From assembly GCA_964594125.1 (NCBI GenBank), contig CAZQLL010000005.1:62001-126000 (forward strand): a stretch of 64,000 bases of DNA, in the 5' to 3' direction. A program made the translations under genes and the position numbers. Positions 25,892-34,902 of the stretch are shown piece after piece (the first letter of the stretch is position 1; each line of letters starts with the position of its first letter). The notes under the pieces are model-generated. The model was given only the letters and a program-made list of their open reading frames with translations, did not search any database and had not been told where the DNA came from. The stretch comes from CAVRZJ01 sp964594125. GTDB lineage: Bacteria; Acidobacteriota; Thermoanaerobaculia; Thermoanaerobaculales; Thermoanaerobaculaceae.

Positions 25892-28027
25892 ATGAAAGCC
25901 AGAACCCTGCTCATCGCTTTCACCTGCGCCCTGCTCGCCGGGGCGGCGTCGGCGCAGGAAGGGATGACCGGCACGGTCGAGATCGGAGGCCGCGCCGTTC
26001 AGACGGAAGGTAACCTCGACCGCGCGGCCGAGTACCGCACCACCGACGACGGCGCCGAGCTGCGCGTCGACCTCAAGGCGCTGTTCGGCGACTTCTTCCT
26101 CGCGCTGACGAGCGAGGCGTTCGACACCAACGACCACAAGACGACGCTCGACTTCGAGCTCACCCGCAGCGTGCGGTCGCACACCACGTACACGGGCGTG
26201 CCGCACCGGCTCGAGCACGACCCGCTCACCAACCTGCGCGGTACCGTGAAGGAGGTCGTGGCGACGTGGTCCACCGACCTCGACCCGAACGCGCAGTACG
26301 GCATCGACTACAGCGTGCTGACCAACACGACGGAGTTCCAGTTCCCGAACGCCGGCTGGCTCACAGTCGGCGTCCACTACCGCGAGCAGTGGCGCGAGGG
26401 GCACAAGCAGTCGATGGCGCTGTCGCACTGCTCCTCGTGCCACGTTCAATCCAAGACCAGGGCCGTGGACGAGCACACCCGCGACGGCGGCGTCTCGGCG
26501 CGCGCGACGCTCGGAGCGTGGGCGATCAACGGTGCGTACGTCGAGCGCGACTTCCGCGAGCGCGGCGCCACACCGACGCGCGTCTACGAGCTGATCGAGC
26601 AGCCGGCGCTGCGCACGCCGCTGTTCCGCGACCGCGCGCAGTACGACCTGCGCAACGGCGCCCTGGCGTACGACCTCGTTCCAACCACCGAGAAGAAGAC
26701 GGTGAAGGGCGAGATCGTGAACGAGAACCTCGGCGGCTTCGCGGTGTCGCTGACGGGCGCAGGCACCAAGGTAACCAACATGTCGAGCGGCAACGAGGTC
26801 GAGTACGAAGGGTTCAAGCTCGCACTCGGCCGCCGCGTCGGGACGAAGGGTACGCTCTCGCTGCGCGCCCGCACGTACTCGATCGACTCCACCGACTACT
26901 ACGTGGACACCACCGAGCCGATCGCCGTCGCCGGACCCTATGCCGGCAAGACCTTCCGCGAGCGCTACGGCTACAACCCCGACTTCCTTCGCCAGTCGGC
27001 GATCGACCGCGATGTCACCGAGGCGCAGCTCCGCTACGCCCACAAGGTGGCCAAGGGCAGCACGCTGGCGGTCACCTACGACGTGCGCAGCATCGACCGC
27101 GACAGCTTCGAGGTCGCTCCCGGGGAGACCGGCACGCTCGAGCAACGGGTGAAGCTGGCCTACTCGCTGCGGCCGGCCAAGGGGCTGCAGCTCCGCGCCA
27201 CGGCGACGTTCGCCGACATCGCGCACCCGTTCGCGGTGATCGACGCCGCCTGCAACCCGACGGCGATGCAGACCGTTGCCGTACCGTCTCCGGTCGTGCC
27301 CGGGTCGACCCAGTACTACCAGGTCCAGGAGGCGCGCATCGCCGACCTCTCGGCCTCGCCCGAGCAGTACGTCGAGATCAAGCTCGCCGGCAGCTACCAG
27401 CTCGGCCCGGCGGCGCTCGCCAGCGTGTCGTACCAGTGGTGGGACGGCGCCAACAACGGCGGCGATCTCAACGACTGGGCGAAGACGCTCAACGCCGTGG
27501 TCGCCTCCGTGGTCATCGCGCCGAGCGAGAAAACCGAGATGTACGTCGGCGCTTCGTATCGCGAGCGGGAGCTCAGGCAGCACACCTGCATCCCGCTCCA
27601 GGATGGTTGAGCGGGCGGGATCACACTCGGCCAGTTCGGCTCGAGCAGCGATTCGGCGGTCAACAACGGCAACGACACCACCCTGTCCCTCGGCGGCTCG
27701 CTCGCACCCTCCGACCGCTTCAAGCTCTCCCTGGCGGTGACGTACTCGCTGTGGGAGGAGTCGATGGAGCAGATCGACCTCTCGGCCCCCGCGGACGTCC
27801 TCGAGAAGCTCCACTGGGGCTCGTACGATCTCTCGCAGCTCCAGACCTATTCCGATCTCGACGCGGCGTCGTGGGACGCGACGCTGGGCGCCGAGGCGAG
27901 AGTCGGCGCGGCGACCTGGGCGACGTTCTCGTACTCCTACGTCGACTACCAGGACGACGCCCCGTACCTCGCCGACCTCGGCGGCAACGTCGACTACTAC
28001 CGCCTCGGGGTGCGCTGGCAGTTCTGA
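25892..28027 (+). CDS. CXXCH-containing outer-membrane barrel protein with predicted selenocysteine (GSU2204-like)
   Basis: The frame runs from an ATG with AGGAGG upstream to TGA at 27608-27610, then continues in the same frame for 138 more sense codons to the TGA at 28025-28027. Read through, it is 711 residues with selenocysteine at 573. Evidence for read-through: the part after the TGA is clearly coding beta-strand sequence (LSLGGSLAPSDRFKLSLAVTYSLW) and ends GVRWQF, a C-terminal aromatic beta-signal that the shorter form would lack. A signal peptide (AFTCALLAGAASA) and a CSSCH at 180-184 are present. Cys566 precedes the TGA codon by seven residues. A candidate SECIS hairpin lies directly downstream. 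From memory, the GSU2204 family is described as a (seleno)protein. The alternative is a nonsense-mutated pseudogene or a sequencing error. Confidence 0.8.
27626..27645 (+). promoter_or_regulatory. candidate bacterial SECIS hairpin
   Basis: CTCG-GCC-AGTTC-GGC-T-CGAG folds as a three-base-pair upper stem, a single bulged U and a four-base-pair lower stem around an AGUUC loop. The loop carries the GU that bacterial SECIS loops need; it lies 24-25 bases after the UGA, inside the range known for Escherichia coli-type SECIS elements (fdhF has it at about 20). The bulge is on the 3' side, whereas in fdhF it is on the 5' side, so this fit is suggestive only. Confidence 0.45.
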
Positions 28028-28053
28028 CCGGCACGCCGCAGGACGAACCCCGT

Positions 28054-28081
28054 AAGGCCGCCGGGCACTCCCGGCGGCCTT
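28054..28081 (+). terminator. strong hairpin terminator after the cytochrome operon
   Basis: AAGGCCGCCGGG and CCCGGCGGCCTT form a perfect 12-base-pair stem with a CACT loop, starting 27 bases after the second TGA. The bracketing A and T bases make it symmetrical; there is no long T tract. Its position after 28027, not after 27610, also supports the longer reading frame. Confidence 0.75.
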
Positions 28082-28227
28082 CGCGTCTTCGGCGGGCGCG
28101 CGCGGCGGCGAGCTCGAGCCGCGAGCCGCGGCGCGATGCGCCAGCGCCGCCGCACGGAAGCGCCGACCGCCGCGCACCGCTGCCCCCGCCGCGGCGCCGC
28201 GCCGGTTTTTCGACTATGCTCTCCGCG

Positions 28228-29070
28228 ATGAGCACACTTACCCCTGCCATGATCGAGGCGTCCGCGCGCGACCTCGCCGCACGCCACGAGACCGGGAAGC
28301 TCACCGCCGCCCTGGTGGCGGGGTCCGGGATCGTGCTGCGGCCGGCCGGCTGGGAGCGCGCCGCCGAGGTGCCGTACCGCGACATCTTCCCGTTCCGCAT
28401 CCACGAGCTGCTCGGCCACACGCCGACGCTGTCGCTGTGGCGGCGCGGCGGCGCCGGCCTGCTCGTGTTCAACGGCCGCTTCCACCTCTATCAGGGGTAC
28501 TCCGCCTACGAGGTGGCGGCGATCCCGCGTCTGGCCGGCCTGCTCGGGGCGCCTGTCTACGTCGCGACCAACGCCTCGGGAGCGATGGACCCCGACCTCG
28601 CTCCCGGCACCCTCGTCGTGGTTCGCGACCACGTCAACCTGCAGGGCGCCAACCCGCTGGTCGGCGAGTGGGCGATGTGGCGCAGACCGCCTTTCCCGGA
28701 CATGACCTACGCCTACGACGGCGAGCTGCGCGCCCTCGCGCTGCGCCACGCCGCCGGCGCCGGCTTCACCGTCCGCGAGGGCGTCTACGCCGGCGTGCTC
28801 GGCCCGAGCTACGAGACGCCGGCGGAGATCGAGATGCTGCGCCGCATCGGTGGCACCGTCGTCGGGATGTCGACGGTGCAGGAGGTCATCGCGGCGCGGC
28901 ACATGGGGATGCGGGTGCTGGTGCTGTCGCTGGCCACCAACCCCGCCGCCGGGATCGCTGGCCGCCCGCTCACCCACGAGGAGGTGATCGAGGCCGGCGA
29001 GGCGGCGAAGGGCAAGCTGCGCTCGCTGCTCGAGCGGCTGCTCGACGACCTCGGGAAGCCCGCGGCGTGA
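28228..29070 (+). CDS. purine nucleoside phosphorylase
   Basis: A trimeric-type PNP/MTAP family enzyme of 280 residues that phosphorolyses purine nucleosides. The phosphate site is ALVAGSG; YEVAAIPRL, NASGAMDPDLAPGTLVVVRDHVNLQG, GPSYETPAEIEMLRRIG and VGMSTVQEVIAARHMG follow the family order, and TNPAAG holds the purine-binding Asn. The ATG at 28228 gives the expected length; another at 28216 lies within the probable -10 (TATGCT 28215-28220), so the message may be leaderless. Its stop overlaps the GTG start of the next gene. Confidence 0.92.
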   Translation: MSTLTPAMIEASARDLAARHETGKLTAALVAGSGIVLRPAGWERAAEVPYRDIFPFRIHELLGHTPTLSLWRRGGAGLLVFNGRFHLYQGYSAYEVAAIPRLAGLLGAPVYVATNASGAMDPDLAPGTLVVVRDHVNLQGANPLVGEWAMWRRPPFPDMTYAYDGELRALALRHAAGAGFTVREGVYAGVLGPSYETPAEIEMLRRIGGTVVGMSTVQEVIAARHMGMRVLVLSLATNPAAGIAGRPLTHEEVIEAGEAAKGKLRSLLERLLDDLGKPAA

Positions 29071-29705
29071 GGATCACCCAGCTCGAGATCGGCCCATTCC
29101 TGGCGCGCTGCGTGATCCTCGCCGCCGACGCGGCGCCCGACGCGATCGTCGTCGACCCCGGCTTCAACGTCGAGCTGGTGCTCGCGGCGATCCGCGAGCA
29201 GCGTCTCGAGCCGCGGGCGATCGTGCTCACGCACGCCCACATCGACCACGCCTACGGCGTCGCCGAGGTGAAGCGGGCGCACCCGGACGCCGCCGTCCTC
29301 GTCCACCGCGAGGACCTGCCGCTGCTGGCCAACCTGCCGATGCAGGCGCGCATGTTCGGTTTCCCGCCGCCTGAAGTGGTGCGCGAGGACGGACTGCTCG
29401 CCGACGGCAGCCACGTGGCCGCCGGCGCCCTGCGCCTGCTCGTCCGCCATTGCCCCGGCCACTCGCCCGGGCACGTCGTGCTGATCGACGAGGCCTCGGC
29501 GCCGCCGGTGGCGGTGGTGGGAGACGTCCTGTTCGCCGGGTCGATCGGTCGCACCGACCTGTGGGGCGGCTCGTTCGAGCTGCTCGAGCGCTCGATCCGC
29601 GAGGTGCTCTACCGCCTGCCGCCCGCGACCCGCGTCATCTCCGGCCACGGCCCGGAGACGACGATCGGGGAGGAGATGGCGGGGAACCCGTTCGTCCGCC
29701 CGTAG
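29067..29705 (+). CDS. metallo-beta-lactamase-fold hydrolase (glyoxalase II-like)
   Basis: A 212-residue protein with the zinc motif THAHIDH, then CPGHSPGHVVL, VVGDVLFAGSIGRTDL and ISGHGPET, in the arrangement of the YcbL/glyoxalase II-like group. These hydrolyse thioesters such as S-lactoylglutathione in some species. The GTG start overlaps the PNP stop (GTGA), so the two are co-translated, though no metabolic link is obvious. Confidence 0.88.
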   Translation: MRITQLEIGPFLARCVILAADAAPDAIVVDPGFNVELVLAAIREQRLEPRAIVLTHAHIDHAYGVAEVKRAHPDAAVLVHREDLPLLANLPMQARMFGFPPPEVVREDGLLADGSHVAAGALRLLVRHCPGHSPGHVVLIDEASAPPVAVVGDVLFAGSIGRTDLWGGSFELLERSIREVLYRLPPATRVISGHGPETTIGEEMAGNPFVRP

Positions 29706-29858
29706 CCGGCGCCCATGACGAGGGGAAGTGAAGCGGCCAGCAGGCGCTGCCTCGCTCCGGGCGTTCTCGCACGTTCTCACCTTCCCGAGGTCGAGGGCGG
29801 GGGCGAGAGAACCTCTGCGGCGCCCGGCTCGTTTGACCGGGTGGGAAGGAGCCCCGAG

Positions 29859-30497
29859 ATGCGACGCCTTGCCCTGATCGCGACGACGTTGCTGCTGATC
29901 GCGCCTGCCTGGGCGGACGACCTGGAGCGCACGTTCGACCTCGACCGCGCGGCCTCCGGCATCACCAGGATCGTGCTCGAGGTCGGCGTCGGCGACGTCG
30001 AGATCGTCGGCGACGCCACCGACCGCATCACCGCCCACGTGGAGGTGAGCGCGAGCAAGGGGTGGCGCGGCTCGGCGCGCGCCCGCCGCGAGCTCGAGGC
30101 GATGCAGCTCGAGGCCGAGGTCAAGGGCGGGGTGTTGCACCTGCGGATGAGCGAGCGCGGCAGCGGCGACCGTCACTTCGGCGAGGACTGGACGCTGCAC
30201 GTGCCGGCCGCCACGGCGCTCGAGCTCGAGCTCGGCGTCGGCGACGTGCGGGTGCTCGACCTCGCGAGCGACATCGACATCGAGCTCGGCGTCGGCGACG
30301 TGCGCATCGAGGGCGAGCACGCGGCGTTCGGGCGCATCGAGGGGAACTGCGGCGTCGGCGACGTTTCGCTGCGCTCGCCGAAGGGGCGCACCGAGGGCAG
30401 CGGCTTCATCGCCCACACGCTCGATGCGCAGGGCCCCGGCAAGGCGGCGATCGACGTCCAGGCGGGCGTGGGGGACGTGGACATCCGGCTGCGGTGA
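29859..30497 (+). CDS. exported DUF4097-like beta-helical protein
   Basis: This 212-residue protein has a signal peptide (ALIATTLLLIAPAWA) and then repeated beta strands. The motif GVGDV occurs five times (VGVGDVEIV, LGVGDVRVL, LGVGDVRIE, CGVGDVSLR, AGVGDVDIR), a pattern seen in DUF4097 adhesin-type right-handed beta-helices. The ATG at 29859 has GGAAGGA about 8 bases upstream. Related domains occur in envelope-stress proteins; no specific function can be assigned. Three GTGGCCC repeats follow the stop codon. Confidence 0.75.
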   Translation: MRRLALIATTLLLIAPAWADDLERTFDLDRAASGITRIVLEVGVGDVEIVGDATDRITAHVEVSASKGWRGSARARRELEAMQLEAEVKGGVLHLRMSERGSGDRHFGEDWTLHVPAATALELELGVGDVRVLDLASDIDIELGVGDVRIEGEHAAFGRIEGNCGVGDVSLRSPKGRTEGSGFIAHTLDAQGPGKAAIDVQAGVGDVDIRLR

Positions 30498-30500
30498 GGC

Positions 30501-30521
30501 GTGGCCCGTGGCCCGTGGCCC
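30501..30521. repeat. seven-base tandem array (GTGGCCC x3)
   Basis: Three perfect GTGGCCC units begin 4 bases after the stop of the DUF4097-like gene, followed in phase by GAAGGAA. The unit is the same as at 23005 and 44526. Confidence 0.8.
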
Positions 30522-30600
30522 GAAGGAATGAGTGCTCGAAGGCGGCCATTCCGAGCAGGGGTACGCCGCGGCGCGGCGGTCGGGCGAGAGAGGAAACACC

Positions 30601-30666
30601 CGGGAGGGCCGGCGCCCTCGCCGGCCCGGACTCCGCCCGCGCGGGCGGGGGCGCCCGCGCTCCCGC
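30601..30666. repeat. palindromic dispersed element, copy 2
   Basis: This 66-base element begins with the same bases as 2390-2411 (CGGGAGGGCCGGCGCCCTCG) and ends with the same GCGCCCGCGCTCCCGC as 2452-2467. The centre differs in length and sequence. It lies between the DUF4097-like gene and a TPR gene. Conserved ends with a variable centre suggest a mobilised or amplified palindrome (REP-like) rather than chance. Confidence 0.7.
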
Positions 30667-30728
30667 GCTGGCCGGTTTCCCTGGAAGATCCGGGTGATTC
30701 ACCCGCGCTGCATTATGATGATCGACCC

Positions 30729-31694
30729 ATGAGGCCCCCCCGAAAACCGCTCCTTGCCACCGCGGTGCTATCGCTCGTGACGGCGACCCTGAACGCGCAA
30801 GCCCCGTTGGACCAGGCTATGGCGCTGTTCGAGCAGCGGCAGTACGCGGAGTCCGCCGCGCTGCTCGCCGGCGTAGTCGCCGCGGAGCCGGACAATGCCC
30901 GCGCCCACGCGTACTACGGTCTGGCGCTGGCCAACTCGAAGCGCGACCTCGACGGCGCCATCACCCACCTCGAGAAGGCAGCGGCCCTCGAACCCGGCAG
31001 CTCCCGCTATCACATGTGGCTCGGCTCGATGTACGCCGCCAAGGCCGGCCAGGCGGGGCTGTTCAAGGCCGCGTCGCTGGCCGGCAAGGCGAAGGCCGCG
31101 TTCGAGCGGGCGGTTGCGCTCGACCCGGCGTCGGTCGACGCCCGGCAGGCGTTGCTGCAGTACTACGTCAACGCTCCCGGCGTCGCGGGCGGCAGCATCG
31201 CCAAGGCGCGCGAGCAGGCGGCGGCGATCCTCGCGCTCGACGCCCATCGCGGGCACCTCGCGGCGGCTCGCATCGCCGACCACGAAAAGGAGTGGCCGGC
31301 GGCCGAGGCGGCGTACCGGGAGGCGCTCAAGCTGCAGCCCGAGCGGGGTCCGACGTTCAACTCCCTCGGCTACGCGCTGCTGCATCAGGAGCGATACGAC
31401 GACGCGATCGCCGCCTTCCGCCGCCAGGTCGAGCTCGCGCCCGACGACGCCAACTCCCACGACTCGCTCGGCGAGGGGCTGCTCGCCGCCGGCAAGGTGG
31501 CAGAGGCAGAAGCGAGCTACCGCAAAGCGACTGAGCTCAACCCCGAGTTCGCGTCGTCGGTGTGGGGCCTCGCCGGGTGCCTCGAGAAGCTCGGCCGCGC
31601 GGACGAGGCAAGGGCCCAGTACAAACGCTACATCGAGCTCGTACCGAAGGGCGGTAACTCCGACGCCGCCCGCAAGCGCCTCGCCAAACCCTGA
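30729..31694 (+). CDS. exported tetratricopeptide-repeat protein
   Basis: The 321-residue protein begins with a signal peptide (LLATAVLSLVTATLNAQA) and is then almost entirely TPR: AMALFEQRQYAESAALLAGVV, AITHLEKAAALEP, AEAAYREALKLQPERGPTFNSLGYALL, AIAAFRRQVELAPDDANSHDSLGEGLL and others, about seven repeats. It is likely a periplasmic interaction scaffold. A TATGAT -10 box at 30714-30719 ends only 9 bases before the ATG and there is no ribosome site, so the mRNA may be nearly leaderless. Confidence 0.85.
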   Translation: MRPPRKPLLATAVLSLVTATLNAQAPLDQAMALFEQRQYAESAALLAGVVAAEPDNARAHAYYGLALANSKRDLDGAITHLEKAAALEPGSSRYHMWLGSMYAAKAGQAGLFKAASLAGKAKAAFERAVALDPASVDARQALLQYYVNAPGVAGGSIAKAREQAAAILALDAHRGHLAAARIADHEKEWPAAEAAYREALKLQPERGPTFNSLGYALLHQERYDDAIAAFRRQVELAPDDANSHDSLGEGLLAAGKVAEAEASYRKATELNPEFASSVWGLAGCLEKLGRADEARAQYKRYIELVPKGGNSDAARKRLAKP

Positions 31695-31714
31695 GGCGCG
31701 CCGCGCGATCTTGC

Positions 31715-31749
31715 GGTTCCCGGTTCCCGGTGCCCGGTGCCCGGTGCCC
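31715..31749. repeat. seven-base tandem array (GGTTCCC/GGTGCCC)
   Basis: Two GGTTCCC and three GGTGCCC units run in phase in the 61-base gap between the convergent TPR and acyl-CoA carboxylase genes. Confidence 0.85.
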
Positions 31750-31755
31750 TGCCTC

Positions 31756-33420
31756 TCAGGTCTGCAGCACGCCCCAGCGGAACGGCTTCTGCTGCCCCTC
31801 GTGCGCCGCGGACTCGAGGCACGCGGAGATCACGTCGCGGGTGTCGCGCGGATCGAGGATGCCGTCCACCCACAGCCGCGCCGCCGCGTAGCGCGGGTCC
31901 ATGGTGGCGTCGTAGCGCGCCTTGATGTCGGCGAGGCGCTGCTTCCTCTCGTCGTCGCTCACGTCCTCGCCGCGGTTCTTGAGCTGGATCGAGAGCAGCG
32001 TCTGCGCCGCCTGCTCGCCGCCCATCACTGCGATCGACGCCGACGGCCAGGCGAAAATGAAGCGCGGGTCGTACGCCTTGCCGCACATCGCGTAGTTGCC
32101 GGCGCCGTAGGAGTTCCCCACCATGATCGTGATCTTCGGCACCGTCGAGTTGGCCACCGCGTTGACCATCTTGGCGCCGTCCTTGATGATCCCCTCGCGC
32201 TCCGCCTTCGACCCCACCATGAAGCCGGTGACGTCCTGCAGGAACACCAGCGGGATCCCTTTCTGGTTGCACAGCTCGATGAAGCGGGCGCCCTTGTCGG
32301 CCGAGTCGGGGTAGATGACGCCGCCGATCTGCATCTCCCTTGCCTTCGCGTCGAGGCCACGGCGGCGCGCGACGATGGCGCGCTGGTTGGCGACGACCCC
32401 CACCGCCCACCCCTTGATGCGGCCCGTGCCGCACACCAGCGTCCGCCCCGAGGTGGCCTTGTACTCCTCGAGCTCGGAGCCGTCGAGCAGGTGCGCGAGC
32501 AGCGCGTAGGTGTCGTACGGGCGGGCGCGGTCTGGCGGGATGACGCCGATCACCTCGGCGGGGTCGACCGCCGGCGGCCGCTCGGCGATGCGGTCGTAGG
32601 GCGCCAGCCGCGGTTGCGCGAGCTGGCCGATGCGGGCGCGGATCGCCGCGAGGCAGGAGGCGTCGTCGGGGCAGCGGTCGTCGACCACCATCGAGATGTC
32701 GGTCTGCACCTCGGCGCCGCCGAGCGCCTCGGCGTCGATCGGCTCGCCGATCGCCGCCTTCACGAGGTGCGGACCGGCGAGGAAGATCGAGCCGGTCTTC
32801 TCGACGATCAGCGCCTCGTCCGACATGATCGGCAGGTAGGCGCCGCCGGCTACGCACGGCCCCATGATCGCCGCGATCTGGTACACCCCCTCGGCCGAGA
32901 GCCGGGCGTTGTTGAAGAACGCCCGCCCGAAGTGCTCCTTGTCCGGGAAGATCTCGTCCTGCAAAGGCAGGAAGACGCCGGCGGAGTCGACCAGGTAGAT
33001 CAGCGGCAGGCGGTTCTGCATCGCGATCTCCTGCGCCCGCAGCACCTTCTTGCAGGTGATCGGGAACCACGCCCCGGCCTTGACGGTGGCGTCGTTGGCG
33101 ACGATCACGCAGATGCGGCCGGAGACCATCCCGAGCCCGGTGACGACGCCGGCGGCGGGCGCCCCTCCCCACTCCTCGTACATCCCCCAGGCGGTCCACA
33201 GCCCGAGCTCGAGAAACGGCTTGCCGCGGTCGGTGAGCGCCGCGATGCGCTCGCGCGCCAGCATCTTGCCCTGCGCGCGCTGGCGCTCGGCCGCCTTGGC
33301 GCCGCCACCCTCGCGCAGCCGCTCCTCCTCGCTGCGCAGGCGGTCGATGACGACCCGCCAGTGGTCCTGGTTGACCGCGAACGCCGCCTCTCGCCGCACC
33401 GCTCCCGCCAACGACGCCAT
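31756..33420 (-). CDS. acyl-CoA carboxylase, carboxyltransferase (beta) subunit
   Basis: This 554-residue biotin-dependent carboxyltransferase has both crotonase-like halves: RGKPFLELGLWTAWGMYEEWGGAPAAG and VVANDATVKAGAWFPIT in the first, IGGVIYPDSADKGARFIELCNQ and MVGNSYGAGNYAMCGKAYDPRFIFAWP in the second. It looks closest to methylcrotonyl-CoA or related acyl-CoA carboxylase beta chains (leucine or branched-chain catabolism), less to propionyl-CoA types; this is from general resemblance. The biotin-carrying alpha subunit and other catabolic genes are not adjacent. The ATG at 33420 has GGGAGG at 8 bases. Confidence 0.9.
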   Translation of the reverse strand: MASLAGAVRREAAFAVNQDHWRVVIDRLRSEEERLREGGGAKAAERQRAQGKMLARERIAALTDRGKPFLELGLWTAWGMYEEWGGAPAAGVVTGLGMVSGRICVIVANDATVKAGAWFPITCKKVLRAQEIAMQNRLPLIYLVDSAGVFLPLQDEIFPDKEHFGRAFFNNARLSAEGVYQIAAIMGPCVAGGAYLPIMSDEALIVEKTGSIFLAGPHLVKAAIGEPIDAEALGGAEVQTDISMVVDDRCPDDASCLAAIRARIGQLAQPRLAPYDRIAERPPAVDPAEVIGVIPPDRARPYDTYALLAHLLDGSELEEYKATSGRTLVCGTGRIKGWAVGVVANQRAIVARRRGLDAKAREMQIGGVIYPDSADKGARFIELCNQKGIPLVFLQDVTGFMVGSKAEREGIIKDGAKMVNAVANSTVPKITIMVGNSYGAGNYAMCGKAYDPRFIFAWPSASIAVMGGEQAAQTLLSIQLKNRGEDVSDDERKQRLADIKARYDATMDPRYAAARLWVDGILDPRDTRDVISACLESAAHEGQQKPFRWGVLQT

Positions 33421-33547
33421 CGGCACCCCTCCCGCTGCTGCGCCGCCAAGGGTACGCCGCCGACGCGGCGAGCGAAAGCGGGGAGCGAAGCCGGCAGCAT
33501 CGAGCCGCCGGTGTGGCGCGTGGTCACGCTAGACTTGCTCCCTGCCC

Positions 33548-34759
33548 ATGGACCCGACGATTCTCGTGATCTTCGCTGCCGTCTACCTCGGGATGATCCT
33601 CGGCGAGATCCCGGGGCTGAAGCTCGACCGCGCCGGCATCGCGCTGCTCGGTGCGATCGCGTTGGTCGCAGCCGGCAAGGTGACGCCGCACGCCGCGTGG
33701 GACGCGGTCGACATCCCGACGATGGGGCTGCTGTTCGGCCTCATGGTCGTCTCGGCGCAGCTCCGCCTCGGCGGCTTCTACACCCGCGTCACCCGCGCGC
33801 TCTCGCGCGCCGACGTGCCGCCGACCGTGCTGCTGGCGCTCGTCGTCGCGGTCTCCGGGCTGCTCTCGGCGCTGCTCGCCAACGACATCATCTGCCTCGC
33901 GCTGGCGCCGCTGCTCGTCGAGGGGTGCGCGCGCCGCTCCCTCGACCCGGTGCCGTTCCTGCTCGCCCTCGCCTGTGCCGCCAACGTCGGCTCGGCGGCG
34001 ACGCTGATCGGCAACCCGCAGAACATGCTGATCGGCCAGCGGCTCGGTCTCTCCTTCGGCGGCTACATCGCCGACGCCGCCGTTCCCTCCGTCCTCGGCC
34101 TCGCGGCCGTGTGGGCGGTCGTGCACATGGCGACGCGGGGGCGCTGGCGGCGGCACACGCCGACCCCGAACGTCGAGGCGATCGCGTTCGACGCGTGGCA
34201 GACGGGAAAGGGAGTCGCGGTGCTGGCGGCGATCGTCGCCCTGTTCCTGCTCAGCACCACGGCCCGCGAGGTGGTGGCGGTCTCCGCCGCCGGGGTGCTG
34301 ATGCTCTCGCGCCGCCTCGCCTCGCGCGACTTCCTCGGTCTGGTCGACTGGAACCTGCTCGTGCTGTTCGTCGGCCTGTTCGTGGTCAACCACGCGCTCG
34401 CCGAGTCGGGGTGGCTCACCGCCGGTATCGCCGCGACACGGGCGCACGGTGTCGACGTTGCCGCGCCTGCGGTCCTGTTCGCCGCGGTGGTGGTGCTCTC
34501 GAACGTGGTGTCCAACGTTCCGGCGGTGATGCTGCTGCTCCCCGTCGCCACCCACCCGCTCGCCGGCGCCACTCTGGCGCTGGCCAGCACGCTCGCCGGC
34601 AACCTGTTCATCGTCGGCTCGATCGCCAACATCATCGTGGTCGAGCAGGCGCGCGCGCTCGACGTCCGCATCGGCTGGCGCGAGCACGCCCGCATCGGCA
34701 TCCCGGTCACCCTGGTTACCCTCGCCCTCGCCGCCGCCTGGCTCGCGCTGCGCGGCTGA
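33548..34759 (+). CDS. SLC13/ArsB-NhaD superfamily anion permease
   Basis: A 403-residue membrane protein with about eleven helices arranged as two inverted halves, as in the ion transporter superfamily. Helical-hairpin signatures LLANDIICLALAPLLVEG with AANVGSAATLIGNPQNMLIG in the first half and VVVLSNVVSNVPAVMLLLPVA with SIANIIVVEQA in the second are typical of SLC13/ArsB/NhaD proteins. The substrate (a dicarboxylate, sulfate, arsenite or Na/H exchange) cannot be decided. A TAGACT -10 box ends 12 bases before the ATG. It stands alone. Confidence 0.85.
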   Translation: MDPTILVIFAAVYLGMILGEIPGLKLDRAGIALLGAIALVAAGKVTPHAAWDAVDIPTMGLLFGLMVVSAQLRLGGFYTRVTRALSRADVPPTVLLALVVAVSGLLSALLANDIICLALAPLLVEGCARRSLDPVPFLLALACAANVGSAATLIGNPQNMLIGQRLGLSFGGYIADAAVPSVLGLAAVWAVVHMATRGRWRRHTPTPNVEAIAFDAWQTGKGVAVLAAIVALFLLSTTAREVVAVSAAGVLMLSRRLASRDFLGLVDWNLLVLFVGLFVVNHALAESGWLTAGIAATRAHGVDVAAPAVLFAAVVVLSNVVSNVPAVMLLLPVATHPLAGATLALASTLAGNLFIVGSIANIIVVEQARALDVRIGWREHARIGIPVTLVTLALAAAWLALRG

Positions 34760-34776
34760 CCGGGCGGCCGAGCCGC

Positions 34777-34804
34777 GGCCGCGCGGACCCGGCCGCGCGG
34801 ACCC
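34777..34804. repeat. 14-base direct repeat
   Basis: GGCCGCGCGGACCC occurs twice in tandem just after the permease gene. The 14-base period is twice the 7-base period of the other arrays. Confidence 0.6.
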
Positions 34805-34808
34805 CGGA

Positions 34809-34843
34809 TTGACGAGTAAGACCGGATCTCATACCGTAGATCC
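34809..34843 (+). promoter_or_regulatory. promoter with flanking inverted repeat, upstream of the RHS operon
   Basis: TTGACG (34809-34814) and TACCGT (34832-34837) are 17 bases apart, predicting a start near 34844. GGATCT (34824-34829) and AGATCC (34838-34843) form a perfect inverted repeat around the -10 box, a plausible operator position. Confidence 0.5.
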
Positions 34844-34902
34844 AGCTCATCGTGGGACCTTGGCGGAACGGCGCGATCCGTCGTTGCTCGGGGGGGCTGC
34901 CA

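Noticed and set aside
25892..27610. Annotating the barrel gene as ending at the first TGA, with a separate small gene at 27737-28027
   Set aside because: Both parts are in the same frame with no intervening stop other than the TGA, the second part has no ribosome site, and only the joined form has a barrel C-terminus. Pseudogene or sequencing error remains possible.
24926..28177. Long minus-strand open frame (over 1000 codons) opposite the cytochrome and barrel genes
   Set aside because: It mirrors the codon pattern of the plus-strand genes, is Arg/Val/Leu/Ala-rich with no domain, and the plus strand has ten heme motifs and a clear promoter. High GC makes such antisense frames common.
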